Of a DNA stretch of 64,000 bases, positions 19,301 to 27,295 are shown piece by piece. The stretch is from Pichia kudriavzevii (lineage: Eukaryota; Ascomycota; Pichiomycetes; Pichiales; Pichiaceae), in contig NC_042507.1 of assembly GCF_003054445.1 (NCBI RefSeq), positions 2,542,001 through 2,606,000 of the forward strand. Reading direction: 5' to 3'. The notes under the pieces are model-generated. The model ran no database searches. It saw nothing but the letters and a program-made list of their open reading frames with translations, and was not told where the DNA came from. Every line of letters begins with the position of its first letter. Position 1 is the first letter of the stretch. The position numbers and the translations under genes are program-made.

Positions 19301-21022
19301 TGGGCTGTCATTTATTACCTTCACAGAATTAGTAGAAAGAGAATTCTTATCAATCAAAATCTCAGATAATCTGTCAGATGAATCATCGTCTCCAAACTCA
19401 TCAGTCTCTATGACATTAGAGTTGGAACTAAAAATGCAGCCAAGTTGCTCCTCATTCCCATACCAGTCTCTCATGGAGATAATAGCACCACCATGTTCTG
19501 ACAAAGATAATATCGGTGTAACAATCCTCCTAAAATTCACACTTCCCAACGGTTTGAGCCATCTATTGCTTAAGACTTCATTGAACTCACAGTCGATGGT
19601 GAACGTATCTATCAAGCACCAATTAATGCAGGATAGATCAATCTTACGTTTGCTAAATGTCCTTGTACTTTGTGGAAACGATTGGTAATTGTAAACAACG
19701 GTTTTTAGTAGTGCATAATCTGTCAATACAACAGAAACATGATATGAAGATAATGAGCTGGCAAATAAACCGGGAACTTCTGCAATCGATGCAGGAATAC
19801 ATACAAGTAAATTACCTGAGTAAACAGCAAAGAGTGACATTATCATACCAATTGAGCCACGGACATCTAGGGTACTTAAAATTGTGTTTCTAGAAGACGA
19901 TTGCTTGATAGTTGACCTCACCAAAGGCTTCTTAATCTTTGGGCTTGTGCTTAGCATCTTATCCATCATTACCATTTGGTTCATAATTGTCCTGTGGGAT
20001 ATAACAACCCCTTTATACTCTCCACTTGCTGTTTTCGTGTAATCTATGTAAGCTAAATCTGAAACTTTTAGAGCTGGATCGCCATCTTTCTTTGACGGCT
20101 TATACGTTCCCATGTCAGAAGTTTTCCAAACCACCATACCTTTTGGCCAGATGGCGGATTTTGTTTGCCTAGCAAGTTTATCAAAGAATTTATATGCAGA
20201 ATCGGACATTAAACATAGATGCGATTGGGTTTCGTTCATTATCGAAACCATATCTCTGGTAGGAGTTGAGCTATTCAAAGGGACTGCAACAACTCCAGCC
20301 AGAAAGCAGCCATACAAAGCAGCCATGAAATCAATAATTTCAATGTTTTGGTAGATTAAACAGACACGGTCTCCTGGATATAAAGCAGCTTTATTTTTGA
20401 TTTGTTTTGAAATTTTTTCTGCACGATAATAGAGCTTATCCCACGTAATAACTTTACTTTCTTTACCACGTTCATCAATAATCAAAACTGCTGGTTCTCT
20501 TTCAGACAACTTGGCACGTTTACGCAAAATCATTGCCAAGTTGCTCACCTCATACCTAGGTTCGATGTGTGAAGACACATCACGTGGGTCTAATGGTTTC
20601 TGCAATTCTTTTCTAAATTCGTAGTCATGGTTTGCCTGTATGTTCTTATATTTTGCAATCATTTCATCTCTATAGAAGGCAGGTTGACTGCCGGAAGCTT
20701 CATCAACTGAGGACGAAATCTGATGTCCAGGATGCCAGAAATCGTTTACAATATCAGAATTTGAGTTGTTAGCATGATTTCCCACAGATGATGTTGTCGT
20801 GACTGAATGCAAGCTATTATTTTTGGTATGCTTGTTGGTATCTGACGTGGTGTATGAATGGCTGCCAGTTTCAGAAACACTGCCCTGAGTCATGCCTAGC
20901 AATTCCATTCGCTTTTTAATATAACCTTTCTCTGTCAAGTATCCATCATGAAAGTCTTTTGCTAGCCTGGTCAGTTGCAAATCCACATCAGTACTTGACT
21001 CTTGGGGGACAGAAAATTCCAT
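16376..21022 (-). CDS. CMR2: Disco-interacting protein 2 family protein (DMAP1-binding plus two FAAL-like domains)
   Basis: A 1548-aa protein matching S. cerevisiae Cmr2 (YOR093C, 1648 aa), the yeast DIP2. A DMAP1-binding domain is visible at about 10-50 (LTRLAKDFHDGYLTEKGYIKKRMELLG). Two AMP-binding, fatty-acyl-AMP-ligase-like domains follow at about 160-690 and 940-1540. Signs of degeneration of the usual adenylation core, such as a missing Gly-rich phosphate loop (SGEYKGVVISHR, NGNHTSTKVSCEN in its place), fit this family. The yeast and animal DIP2 proteins have been tied to control of a selective diacylglycerol pool; the catalytic mechanism remains inference. The central linker at about 545-590 is Ser/Asp-rich. 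It is the largest gene of the window, and its start faces a 1.9-kb gene-poor region. Confidence 0.87.
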   Translation of the reverse strand: MEFSVPQESSTDVDLQLTRLAKDFHDGYLTEKGYIKKRMELLGMTQGSVSETGSHSYTTSDTNKHTKNNSLHSVTTTSSVGNHANNSNSDIVNDFWHPGHQISSSVDEASGSQPAFYRDEMIAKYKNIQANHDYEFRKELQKPLDPRDVSSHIEPRYEVSNLAMILRKRAKLSEREPAVLIIDERGKESKVITWDKLYYRAEKISKQIKNKAALYPGDRVCLIYQNIEIIDFMAALYGCFLAGVVAVPLNSSTPTRDMVSIMNETQSHLCLMSDSAYKFFDKLARQTKSAIWPKGMVVWKTSDMGTYKPSKKDGDPALKVSDLAYIDYTKTASGEYKGVVISHRTIMNQMVMMDKMLSTSPKIKKPLVRSTIKQSSSRNTILSTLDVRGSIGMIMSLFAVYSGNLLVCIPASIAEVPGLFASSLSSYHVSVVLTDYALLKTVVYNYQSFPQSTRTFSKRKIDLSCINWCLIDTFTIDCEFNEVLSNRWLKPLGSVNFRRIVTPILSLSEHGGAIISMRDWYGNEEQLGCIFSSNSNVIETDEFGDDDSSDRLSEILIDKNSLSTNSVKVINDSPPNVSSSESKSNINYIRVGAFGYPLPDSTLAIVNPENKILSGVLEVGEIWVDSNCISGGYWGLPEETEDIFQAECSDYDGVLSLRFVRTGLLGFIYNGEIYVLGLYEDRINQRVTWYDQYLALNGEDTKTDNDEATMLSKVLTSDVESVYKQMAKKMKIPTNDIDLSQSLSKRYVYKYHYSSHLVKTLARHLPFFKDCAFFNLKVNSEYLPVGVMESGVGGDSSAAAQIELQSMISEAFSLLEKHHNVRLFFMVVTKVGTLSRSMKSGRMEIANTLTKRKFLEGRLPSLYVSFKPYNSLGTIYHNEDMTGSIWSAYSSLIRAELLDFSSLQTSGLDLRDSAVDERTQISLSDFKDPISLLEFRANKQSDELAYAQIEGIVIKVNKPLTTWKKFESKVFSICSYILEKKVLKAGDAVVLMYPLGEELLSCLYACWMSGFIVIPMDPSCKDNSSTDDDAIALAQIIKEYKVKAIFVNNETESLIKTKSFNSKLKTAASRVRCEVPKLRNTTKHAKTGSSGKSTYRKMEQYRKNVLSKEKPFTVWLNTSPNGNHTSTKVSCENLMQMCLSIKETCQMKSSIPLLGCSNYTSGIGFLLGCVMGVYLGTTTYLMNNTEFTHHTNTFFQAIERYRIENVHLDDHMLLYALKRNSMKKTDLKCMKNLMVSWAGQRPDPMLTMKYKEVLDLANIRLKTISNVYDHILHPLVSTRSYLSFDPVILWLDPYGLSQGYISIVNHNDSPNSIPVIDSGIVSVNTEVIIVNPETKNICKVGEFGEIWISSSSMADGFAGKDSTNLNTEMLGGKIEISDKEYVRTGDFGFLHTITKNERNIPVEMQLLYNLGKIHETFEYCGLQYFASDVEHSLETFDGINKCCVFKAGVYTILVAATSTKRSLSTITPLMILKLLNKVKLVVDIVSFVDADRLPITRTGRVQRSLVADRWLKKSLSIKATYGVSYGEEQMIKAVNMQEWVEERLDKLK

Positions 21023-22950
21023 GACTCAATCACTGGTTCTTATCTTCAGTTTAACCTTTAAGTATACCACAAAAGATGAAAAATTTATTATTAGTTTGGA
21101 GCTACGCTGTTGATACCTGTGATGCCTTGATGTTTTTACATGTTGATGTACGTAATCGATTTGCAGGAAAACCGCGGATTTCCAAATTTGGAAGGATCAT
21201 ATAAAAATTGCCAGAACCTATTCGACACTATCCAGATCAGGTACAGCGTGCGACACTATCACAAGAGATTGCAGAAGGTCTCAGTTATCAATAGAAAGAA
21301 CGATTTAAGGCAAGCTTGTAAGACACACTTTCGAATACTCAACTATGAAGCAAATGGTATTTTTATTCTGACTTTTTTAATGGAATGCTTTTTTTCAGCA
21401 CGTTTTCAAGCAAAATTTTGAAATATAGATTCCTTTCATTAAAGTATATATTATACCAGGGAAATTCACACAAATAAATAAGTATTGTATTTACAAAATC
21501 AAACCTACCCGACAACATGTTGCTTAGACATTAACGGTTATACTAAGTCTCCCCTGTTTGTTGAACGGTGATCATACTTCATTTTTTGCGCCTTCGAATT
21601 TAAACGTATGGTCGAATACTGACAATCTCTGATTTGGCGATGCGGCTGGAGTATATATCAAAGCTTCCTAAGCAATGTTTCCTATTATCGTGCTGTTTGT
21701 CACTGTGGTTTAATATAGTTCAAGTTTATGTTTGAAGATGGAACATATGTCCACATCTTGAGTTGTGCTTTCGTGGTTTGCCAAAAGTTCCCATTATTTT
21801 TGCCTTTTATAACTATACACTTCCATCACAAAGGAGCCTGTCATTATTCCTAAACGAAGATGGAATGGTGCAACAAATCCTCATGATAAGAGATGCGTGT
21901 ATTATCGCCTGGTGTTTTTTAGTGGTACTTGTTGCTGATATTATTCTATTTTTTTGGGAACATAACGGTCCCCCAAAACATGAAAAAATTGGAAAGGCTG
22001 TCACTTGGATTAGTTTCCAAAACTAAATAGAAACCTCTTTCTGTTTGAAGATAAATGAAAATTGAGGTGATATAACACAAGGTACATCTTACTAATTTCC
22101 AGTTGCTTGTATGAGGACACTTCTCAAGTACTAACTCACTGTTAGAATAACTATAGAAATAGATGAATTGATGGTATAACGATTATAGAATCTGGTGGGA
22201 AATAGTATTGATTGGCTCATTTGGTACCTATCGACTTGTTATTGGGAGTGGAGACACCGTTCTTGACATCAAATTATCTTACTGTTGCTCATGACGTTCA
22301 TAAAAAGGCATTTTTGGCGTGAAGTGTTGCTACTTGGTTCATTCAAAGGCAGCTTACTCGAAATCTAGCTTTGTACATCTCTGTTCCCATTTCCTATTGC
22401 TTTTTTTTTCTCTTACAGTCATTCCAGTGTCATGTTCTATTTCAATTTTTTTTTTTTGAAGACTAGACCTCTACTAAACTATGGTCTACCCAGGTAAAAC
22501 GGATAAACATAGAGCATATTCAGCTTATGCTATAAGGGTCAGTTTGAGTAAAGTATCAGCCTGGTATGCATCTTACAGTATATGTATATATATCATATCT
22601 GCAGTCGAAACAGTACAACCTACACTAGTGCCGTTTTCCCCCATAAACAGAGCTGGTTCAATTTTTTCATCCTCTGAATGGTAATACCGTTAAAACCTCA
22701 AGCGGAGCCATCAATTAGTGAGGTACAGAAAAGTCAAAGCATATCATTGCAGGAATTCGATGAGCTTCTTCTCAATCGCATTATCCAGTTGGGTGCAGAT
22801 AAAATGCATTTGGCAACAATGTAGGAAAAGGCGCTCGGCAAGCATGTGCATGGCTGTATGAGAATCAATTTTCGTGCAAATCGGCAGATTACCATAGCCA
22901 TCAACACAGCTCTGATTATTGGGCACTTTCACCCCAAACGTAATACCAGA
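21023..22950. other. Gene-poor 1.9-kb region between CMR2 and the second ECM15 copy
   Basis: This region lies between a minus-strand and a plus-strand start. It has a TATA-like GTATATATC near 21651-21659, A/T-rich runs, and only short frames. One of these (53 codons at 21865) encodes a hydrophobic segment and is listed separately. Frames at 21140-21421 and 22481-22684 have no family features, and the first does not look coding. No tRNA or known snRNA motif was recognised by eye. Confidence 0.45.
21865..22026 (+). CDS. Possible small single-pass membrane protein (doubtful)
   Basis: A 53-codon frame with a clear 20-residue hydrophobic stretch (residues 12-31, Cys/Ile/Val/Leu-rich) followed by a Lys/His/Pro-bearing tail. 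A TATA-like element lies about 210 bp upstream. Against it: the ATG at 21860, five bases earlier, opens an overlapping 8-codon frame; no family is recognised; and the length is within what chance allows. The frame is open for 34 more codons upstream without an ATG, so it could be the last exon of a spliced gene. Confidence 0.2.
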   Translation: MVQQILMIRDACIIAWCFLVVLVADIILFFWEHNGPPKHEKIGKAVTWISFQN

Positions 22951-23315
22951 ATGCATTGTTTAGCAGACGTGGCAATCACACCTGTACGTATGCCCCATAA
23001 AGATTAGCCCGTTCACCAAAGTCCCCAACTAACATTTATTCACAGATAGGACCTATTGACTCAATTGAAAAGGCATTAGAGCTTGCCAAACCACTTCTAG
23101 AAGCAAGTGGGCAAGAATATGTGATTCATGATGGTGGATTTACCATTGATGCCGAATGGAAGGACGCTATGACTTTGGTTGGTCAGATACATGAACATTT
23201 GCACAAATCAGGATTTGTGAGGGTTCATTCCGACATGAGAGTGGGTACACGGACAGACAAGGCACAAACAATGCAAGACAAAATTAATGTTGTTGAGAAG
23301 AAATTGAAGCAATAG
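22951..23315 (+). CDS. Ecm15/MTH1187-family protein, second copy with an intron
   Basis: A paralog of the gene at 14467 that a single frame does not show. Reading join(22951..22983,23046..23315) gives a 100-aa protein beginning MHCLADVAITP from exon 1 and continuing IGPIDSIEKALELAKP from exon 2. It ends in the family signature [25 protein letters not shown]. The join restores the CxADxxxxPIG motif that starts every member. The exon 2 frame alone has no suitable ATG. Compared with copy 1, [15 protein letters not shown] is replaced by HDGGFTIDAEWKDAM, so the binding pocket may differ. Copy 1 has no intron at this place. The gene is convergent with UGA2. Confidence 0.85.
22984..23045 (+). other. 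Intron of the second ECM15-like gene
   Basis: A 62-bp intron with donor GTACGT (22984-22989), AACTAAC branch-like site at 23027-23033 and acceptor CACAG at 23041-23045. It is in phase 0, right between the Pro and Ile codons of the conserved PIG motif. The donor is the minor GTACGT form, as in SCS2 of this window. Confidence 0.85.
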
Positions 23316-23450
23316 AACATCGACACAAGAATCCTTCTTCTGCTTGGTATGTTTTCTGTGTTGCATCTTCGTTTTTCTTTCCCAATATTCAAAGCTAAGG
23401 GTTACTAACGAAATTATATAGTACAAAAATTATAATTGTGATTTTTTTTT

Positions 23451-24953
23451 TTAGATTCCACCGATAACGATAGATTTAAGAACAGTATAGTCGTCAATAC
23501 CATACTTTGATCCTTCTCTACCGAAACCAGACCATCCGATACCACCAAATGGCAGTGCGGCTTCACCAAGAGCACCGGTGTTTGCCCCAACCATACCGCA
23601 TTGTAGCTTTTCGCCAAATCTGAAGATTCTAGCATAATCTCTTGAGAAGAAGTAACCTGCTAAACCGTATTCAGTATCATTTGCCAATTGTAAAACTTCC
23701 TCCTCAGATGAGAACCTAATCAATGGTACGACAGGACCAAAAGTTTCCTCCTTGTTAACTCTAGCGCTCTTTGGAACATCACCTAGGACGGTCAACTCAT
23801 GGAAATTTTCACCAAGATGTGAAGCTCTGTTACCACCATATAAAACTTTTGCACCCTTACTGACAGCATCTTGGATGTGTTCTTGGACTTTAGCAACTGC
23901 TCTCTCATGAATCAATGGACCATGTGTAGTATCCGGTTCCAAACCGTGGCCTAGGACCGTCTTAGAGACTTCGGCAACGAACTTAGCTGCAAATTCTTCA
24001 TAAACTTCTTCGTGAATGTAGAGTCTATTTGCACAAATACAAGTTTGACCTGACTGTCTTAGCTTACAACCAATAGCGCCCTGGACTGCCGCATCAACAT
24101 CAGCATCTTCGAAAACAATAAATGGAGCGTTACCACCAAGCTCAAATGACAACTTCTTTAAAGTAGAGGAAGATTGCTGCATTAATAGTTTACCAACGCC
24201 TGTTGAGCCTGTAAATGAAATCTTCTTGACGATGGGAGACTCGCAAAAAAGTTTACCGACTTGGATTGTTCTCTTTTGGTCAACTGGGAACATGGACAGC
24301 ATACCCTTAGGGAAGCCCGCCTCTTCTGCTAAATAGCCCAATGCCAATGCAGATAGTGGTGTTTCAGTTGCTGGTTTGATGACGGTGGAACAACCTGCAG
24401 CAAATGCAGCTCCTAATTTTCTGGTAATCATGGCAGCAGGGAAATTCCAAGGAGTTAGAATACCCACAACACCAATTGGCTGTTTAGAAGTGATGATTCT
24501 TTTGTTTGACGCTGCAGAAGGAATATTGTCAGCGTAAATTCTAGGAGCCTCTTCGGCAAACCATTCAAAGAAACTCGAAGCATAGGTGATCTCACCCTTG
24601 GAGTCGGTTAAAGATTTGCCATTTTCAATAGTACAAAGAATCGCCAAGTCATTGAAATTCTCAAGCATCAAATCGTAGAACTTTCTCAAAATTCTACCTC
24701 TCTCTCTTCCTGTAGATTTGGAGAGGTAGCTCTCAAATGCTGTCTGTGCATCCTTGATACCCTGTTCAATCACTTCGATCTTGGTGTTGGATACATGTAA
24801 CAAATGATCGCCTGTACCTGGGTCAGTAACAGAGAAGACATCATCAGTGTTGTAAACCCATTCCCCGTTGACTAGGGCACCGGTTCTGATCAAATTGACA
24901 TTCTTAATGCCGTATTTATCTGCAAAAGCCTTGATTTCTGTACTTGAGGACAT
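23451..24953 (-). CDS. UGA2: Succinate-semialdehyde dehydrogenase (GABA degradation)
   Basis: A 500-aa aldehyde dehydrogenase that oxidises succinate semialdehyde to succinate with NAD(P)+, the last step of GABA use. Family motifs are present: PWNFPAAMITRK near 168, FTGSTGVGK near 245, the general base Glu in FELGGNAPF near 270, the catalytic Cys in GQTCICANR near 303, and EETFGPVVP near 400. The CICAN context is typical of GabD/Uga2 rather than acetaldehyde dehydrogenases. The length matches S. cerevisiae Uga2 (497 aa). The start is the first ATG of the frame. The gene is divergent from ARG1 across 857 bp that include a TATATAAAT box about 100 bp upstream and a CCG-N10-CGG palindrome about 220 bp upstream. 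Confidence 0.93.
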   Translation of the reverse strand: MSSSTEIKAFADKYGIKNVNLIRTGALVNGEWVYNTDDVFSVTDPGTGDHLLHVSNTKIEVIEQGIKDAQTAFESYLSKSTGRERGRILRKFYDLMLENFNDLAILCTIENGKSLTDSKGEITYASSFFEWFAEEAPRIYADNIPSAASNKRIITSKQPIGVVGILTPWNFPAAMITRKLGAAFAAGCSTVIKPATETPLSALALGYLAEEAGFPKGMLSMFPVDQKRTIQVGKLFCESPIVKKISFTGSTGVGKLLMQQSSSTLKKLSFELGGNAPFIVFEDADVDAAVQGAIGCKLRQSGQTCICANRLYIHEEVYEEFAAKFVAEVSKTVLGHGLEPDTTHGPLIHERAVAKVQEHIQDAVSKGAKVLYGGNRASHLGENFHELTVLGDVPKSARVNKEETFGPVVPLIRFSSEEEVLQLANDTEYGLAGYFFSRDYARIFRFGEKLQCGMVGANTGALGEAALPFGGIGWSGFGREGSKYGIDDYTVLKSIVIGGI

Positions 24954-25056
24954 CTTTTTTAATGGTAGCTGTGAGGAACGATTACTACTTTAGGAGACAA
25001 AAGGAGAGGTGAGAATTTAACCAACAAGTACATGTTGGAACAGTTACTAGTCTCCT

Positions 25057-25065
25057 ATTTATATA
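25057..25065 (-). promoter_or_regulatory. TATA box of UGA2
   Basis: Reads TATATAAAT on the minus strand, about 104 bp before the UGA2 ATG, within the usual yeast range. Confidence 0.6.
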
Positions 25066-25169
25066 CAATTTCAGCGGGAGACGTTTCATTTCAAACTTTG
25101 TCAATGTATACATTCATGGATATGTGGCTCAATACCCTCTGGGCGGTGACTTCCCCGATTAGGAAATAC

Positions 25170-25185
25170 CCGCTAAGCTTAGCGG
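25170..25185. promoter_or_regulatory. Perfect 16-bp palindrome CCGCTAAGCTTAGCGG
   Basis: An exact palindrome with CCG and CGG halves ten bases apart, the form bound by dimeric Zn2Cys6 regulators. It lies about 217 bp before UGA2. In S. cerevisiae UGA genes are driven by the Zn2Cys6 factors Uga3 and Dal81, whose known element has a different spacing. A related CCGCTAA half recurs at 25220. The assignment to GABA control is inferred. Confidence 0.55.
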
Positions 25186-25384
25186 TCTTTGCTTATAATT
25201 CCAACCGAATAGTATCTCCCCGCTAATAAGAAATGAGAAATTGAGAAAACGAGAAAAAATTGACACCCCCCCCCCCCCCAATATCTTCCACTTGTCACTT
25301 CCCATCTGCCACTTTCCATCCGCGACTCTCCGCCGTCCATTTTCCCCCCCCCCCTCTACTTTTCCCTTTCCCCACATTTCGAGC

Positions 25385-25414
25385 ATAAAACGTGGCGCAT
25401 GTGTCACGTTTTAT
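25385..25414. promoter_or_regulatory. Inverted repeat with CGTG/CACG halves
   Basis: Perfect 10-bp arms, ATAAAACGTG and CACGTTTTAT, surround a 10-base spacer. An interleaved pair GCGCATG (25395-25401) and CATGCGC (25419-25425) overlaps it. A binding site for a dimeric factor is likely, but the factor is unknown. Confidence 0.5.
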
Positions 25415-25582
25415 TCAGCATGCGCACTTGCCGTTTCCGATGTTTTCGCATTTCAGCGCATTTCAAACCCTCCTCTATCCCCGACCCAAAAGGGAAACCT
25501 CGGCTGTGCCCATAGTAGCGCGCTTAATGTGTATGTGTGACTGCAAAATTACTCAAACAGGCAACCGCGCTTATTGGAGAAC

Positions 25583-25589
25583 TGAGTCA
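25583..25589. promoter_or_regulatory. Gcn4-type site (TGAGTCA) upstream of ARG1
   Basis: An exact TGASTCA core 222-228 bp before the ARG1 ATG. ARG1 is a classic target of Gcn4 general amino-acid control in S. cerevisiae. Confidence 0.7.
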
Positions 25590-25650
25590 CAATGAGAATG
25601 CCGTTTCCATTGGCTGCACGGAGAGAAGCTCTTGGTTAACTCTTGAGAGG

Positions 25651-25658
25651 TATAAAAG
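25651..25658 (+). promoter_or_regulatory. TATA box of ARG1
   Basis: TATAAAAG, 160 bp before the ARG1 ATG and 61 bp downstream of the Gcn4-type site. Confidence 0.65.
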
Positions 25659-25810
25659 AGTAGTGAGTTGCACCTTAATTGAAAAGTTTTGTCCATGCTT
25701 CTCTTTGGAGTTGTTACATGTTTTCTTTTCCTCTTTTCTTTCTCTATCTCTCTCTCTCTCTCTCCAAACAAGAATCGATTTCTTATTGTTATATTCTTAT
25801 ATAGTTCAAA

Positions 25811-27058
25811 ATGTCAAAGGGTAAGGTTTGTTTAGCATATTCCGGTGGTTTGGATACCTCCGTTATTTTAGCATGGTTATTAGAACAAGGTTACGAAGTT
25901 GTTGCCTTCATGGCCAACATTGGTCAAGAGGAAGACTTTGAAGCAGCAGAGAAGAAGGCTTTAGCTATTGGTGCAACCAAGTTTGTCTGTGTTGATGTTA
26001 GAAAAGAATTTGTCGAGGAAGTGTTATACCCTTGTGTTCAAGTTAATGGTATTTATGAGAATGTTTATCTCTTAGGTACCTCATTGGCTAGACCTGTTAT
26101 TTCAAAGGCCCAAATTGATGTCGCTGAACAAGAAGGCTGTTTTGCTGTCTCCCATGGTTGTACTGGTAAGGGTAACGATCAAGTTAGATTTGAACTATCC
26201 TTTTATGCCCTCAAGCCAGATGTCAAGGTCATTGCTCCATGGAGAGATCCTGAATTTTTCAAGAGATTTGCCGGTAGAAAAGACTTGTTAGACTATGCAG
26301 CCGAAAAGGGCATTCCAGTCACCCAAACCAAATCAAAGCCATGGTCCACTGATGAAAACATGGCACATATTTCATTCGAAGCAGGTATTCTCGAAGATCC
26401 AGACACTACTCCACCAAAGGACATGTGGAAATTGACTGTCGATCCGCAAGATGCGCCTGATAAGCCTGAAGACTTTGAAGTTGAATTCTCCAAGGGTAAA
26501 CCAGTTAGATTGACCACTAGTGACGGTAAGTCTGTCAGTGATCCATTAGAGTTATTCCTAACTGCTAATGCAATTGCAAGAAGAAACGGTGTTGGTAGAA
26601 TCGATATTGTTGAAAACAGATTTATTGGTATCAAGTCAAGAGGTTGTTATGAAACTCCTGGCTTAACCCTCTTAAGATCAACACACATTGATTTGGAAGG
26701 TTTGACATTGGACAGAGAAGTTAGAGCGATTAGAGACTCATTTGTTACCCCAACATATTCCAAGTTATTGTACAATGGTATGTACTTTACTCCAGAATGT
26801 GAGTACGTTAGAACCATGATCCAACCATCTCAAAACACTGTCAATGGTGTCGTTAGAGCCAGATGTTACAAGGGTAACCTCATCATCTTGGGTAGATCTT
26901 CTTCTACTGAGAAATTATATGATGCGACTGAATCTTCCATGGATGAACTAACTGGTTTTGAGCCACAAGACACCACTGGTTTCATCGCTATTCAAGCAAT
27001 TAGAATCAAGAAGTATGGTGAAAAGGTTAGGGAAGACGGTAGCTCATTAGCTTTATAA
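25811..27058 (+). CDS. ARG1: Argininosuccinate synthase
   Basis: A 415-aa enzyme that joins citrulline and aspartate with ATP to argininosuccinate in arginine synthesis. The N-type ATP pyrophosphatase loop AYSGGLDTS lies at 9-17, and further family blocks GHGCTGKGNDQVRFE-like (SHGCTGKGNDQ, near 114) and APWRD are intact. The length is near S. cerevisiae Arg1 (420 aa). The codon use is strongly biased towards preferred yeast codons (TTG/TTA Leu, GGT Gly, AGA Arg), as expected of a well-expressed gene. The promoter has a Gcn4-type site and a TATA box. It is divergent from UGA2 and convergent with MES1. Confidence 0.97.
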   Translation: MSKGKVCLAYSGGLDTSVILAWLLEQGYEVVAFMANIGQEEDFEAAEKKALAIGATKFVCVDVRKEFVEEVLYPCVQVNGIYENVYLLGTSLARPVISKAQIDVAEQEGCFAVSHGCTGKGNDQVRFELSFYALKPDVKVIAPWRDPEFFKRFAGRKDLLDYAAEKGIPVTQTKSKPWSTDENMAHISFEAGILEDPDTTPPKDMWKLTVDPQDAPDKPEDFEVEFSKGKPVRLTTSDGKSVSDPLELFLTANAIARRNGVGRIDIVENRFIGIKSRGCYETPGLTLLRSTHIDLEGLTLDREVRAIRDSFVTPTYSKLLYNGMYFTPECEYVRTMIQPSQNTVNGVVRARCYKGNLIILGRSSSTEKLYDATESSMDELTGFEPQDTTGFIAIQAIRIKKYGEKVREDGSSLAL

Positions 27059-27295
27059 ACTTGCATTTCGTTCATATAAATTGGTCCTAGAGATCATCTA
27101 TACTAATTAATTTCTGTATCTGTATAAAAGAGAATTTAAAAACATTTGGAAAAGGAATAATAAAAAGAAAGAGAAGTTCGTAAAAGTGACAAAAATAGTA
27201 TTATTAGAAAATACTATAAAGAAACAAGACAGTTGAAAGGTTCACAAGGTTGGTTGCTTGAAAAAGATTCACAAGGTTGGTTGCTTGAGAAAAGT

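Larger units (their letters stand above)
24954..25810. promoter_or_regulatory. Divergent UGA2-ARG1 promoter region
   Basis: This 857-bp region is rich in signals. Towards UGA2: a TATA box (25057-25065) and a CCG-N10-CGG palindrome (25170-25185) with another CCGCTAA half at 25220-25226. In the middle: C14 (25266-25279) and C11 (25344-25354) homopolymers and a perfect inverted repeat at 25385-25414. Towards ARG1: a Gcn4-type TGAGTCA (25583-25589), a TATA box (25651-25658) and a CT microsatellite near 25739-25765 in the leader. Confidence 0.7.

Noticed and set aside
19263-19688. 141-codon plus-strand frame
   Set aside because: Antisense to the CMR2/DIP2 coding sequence with no family features.
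22481-22684. 67-codon plus-strand frame with ATG
   Set aside because: No motif or membrane segment typical of a gene, and it lies in the promoter area of the spliced ECM15-like gene.
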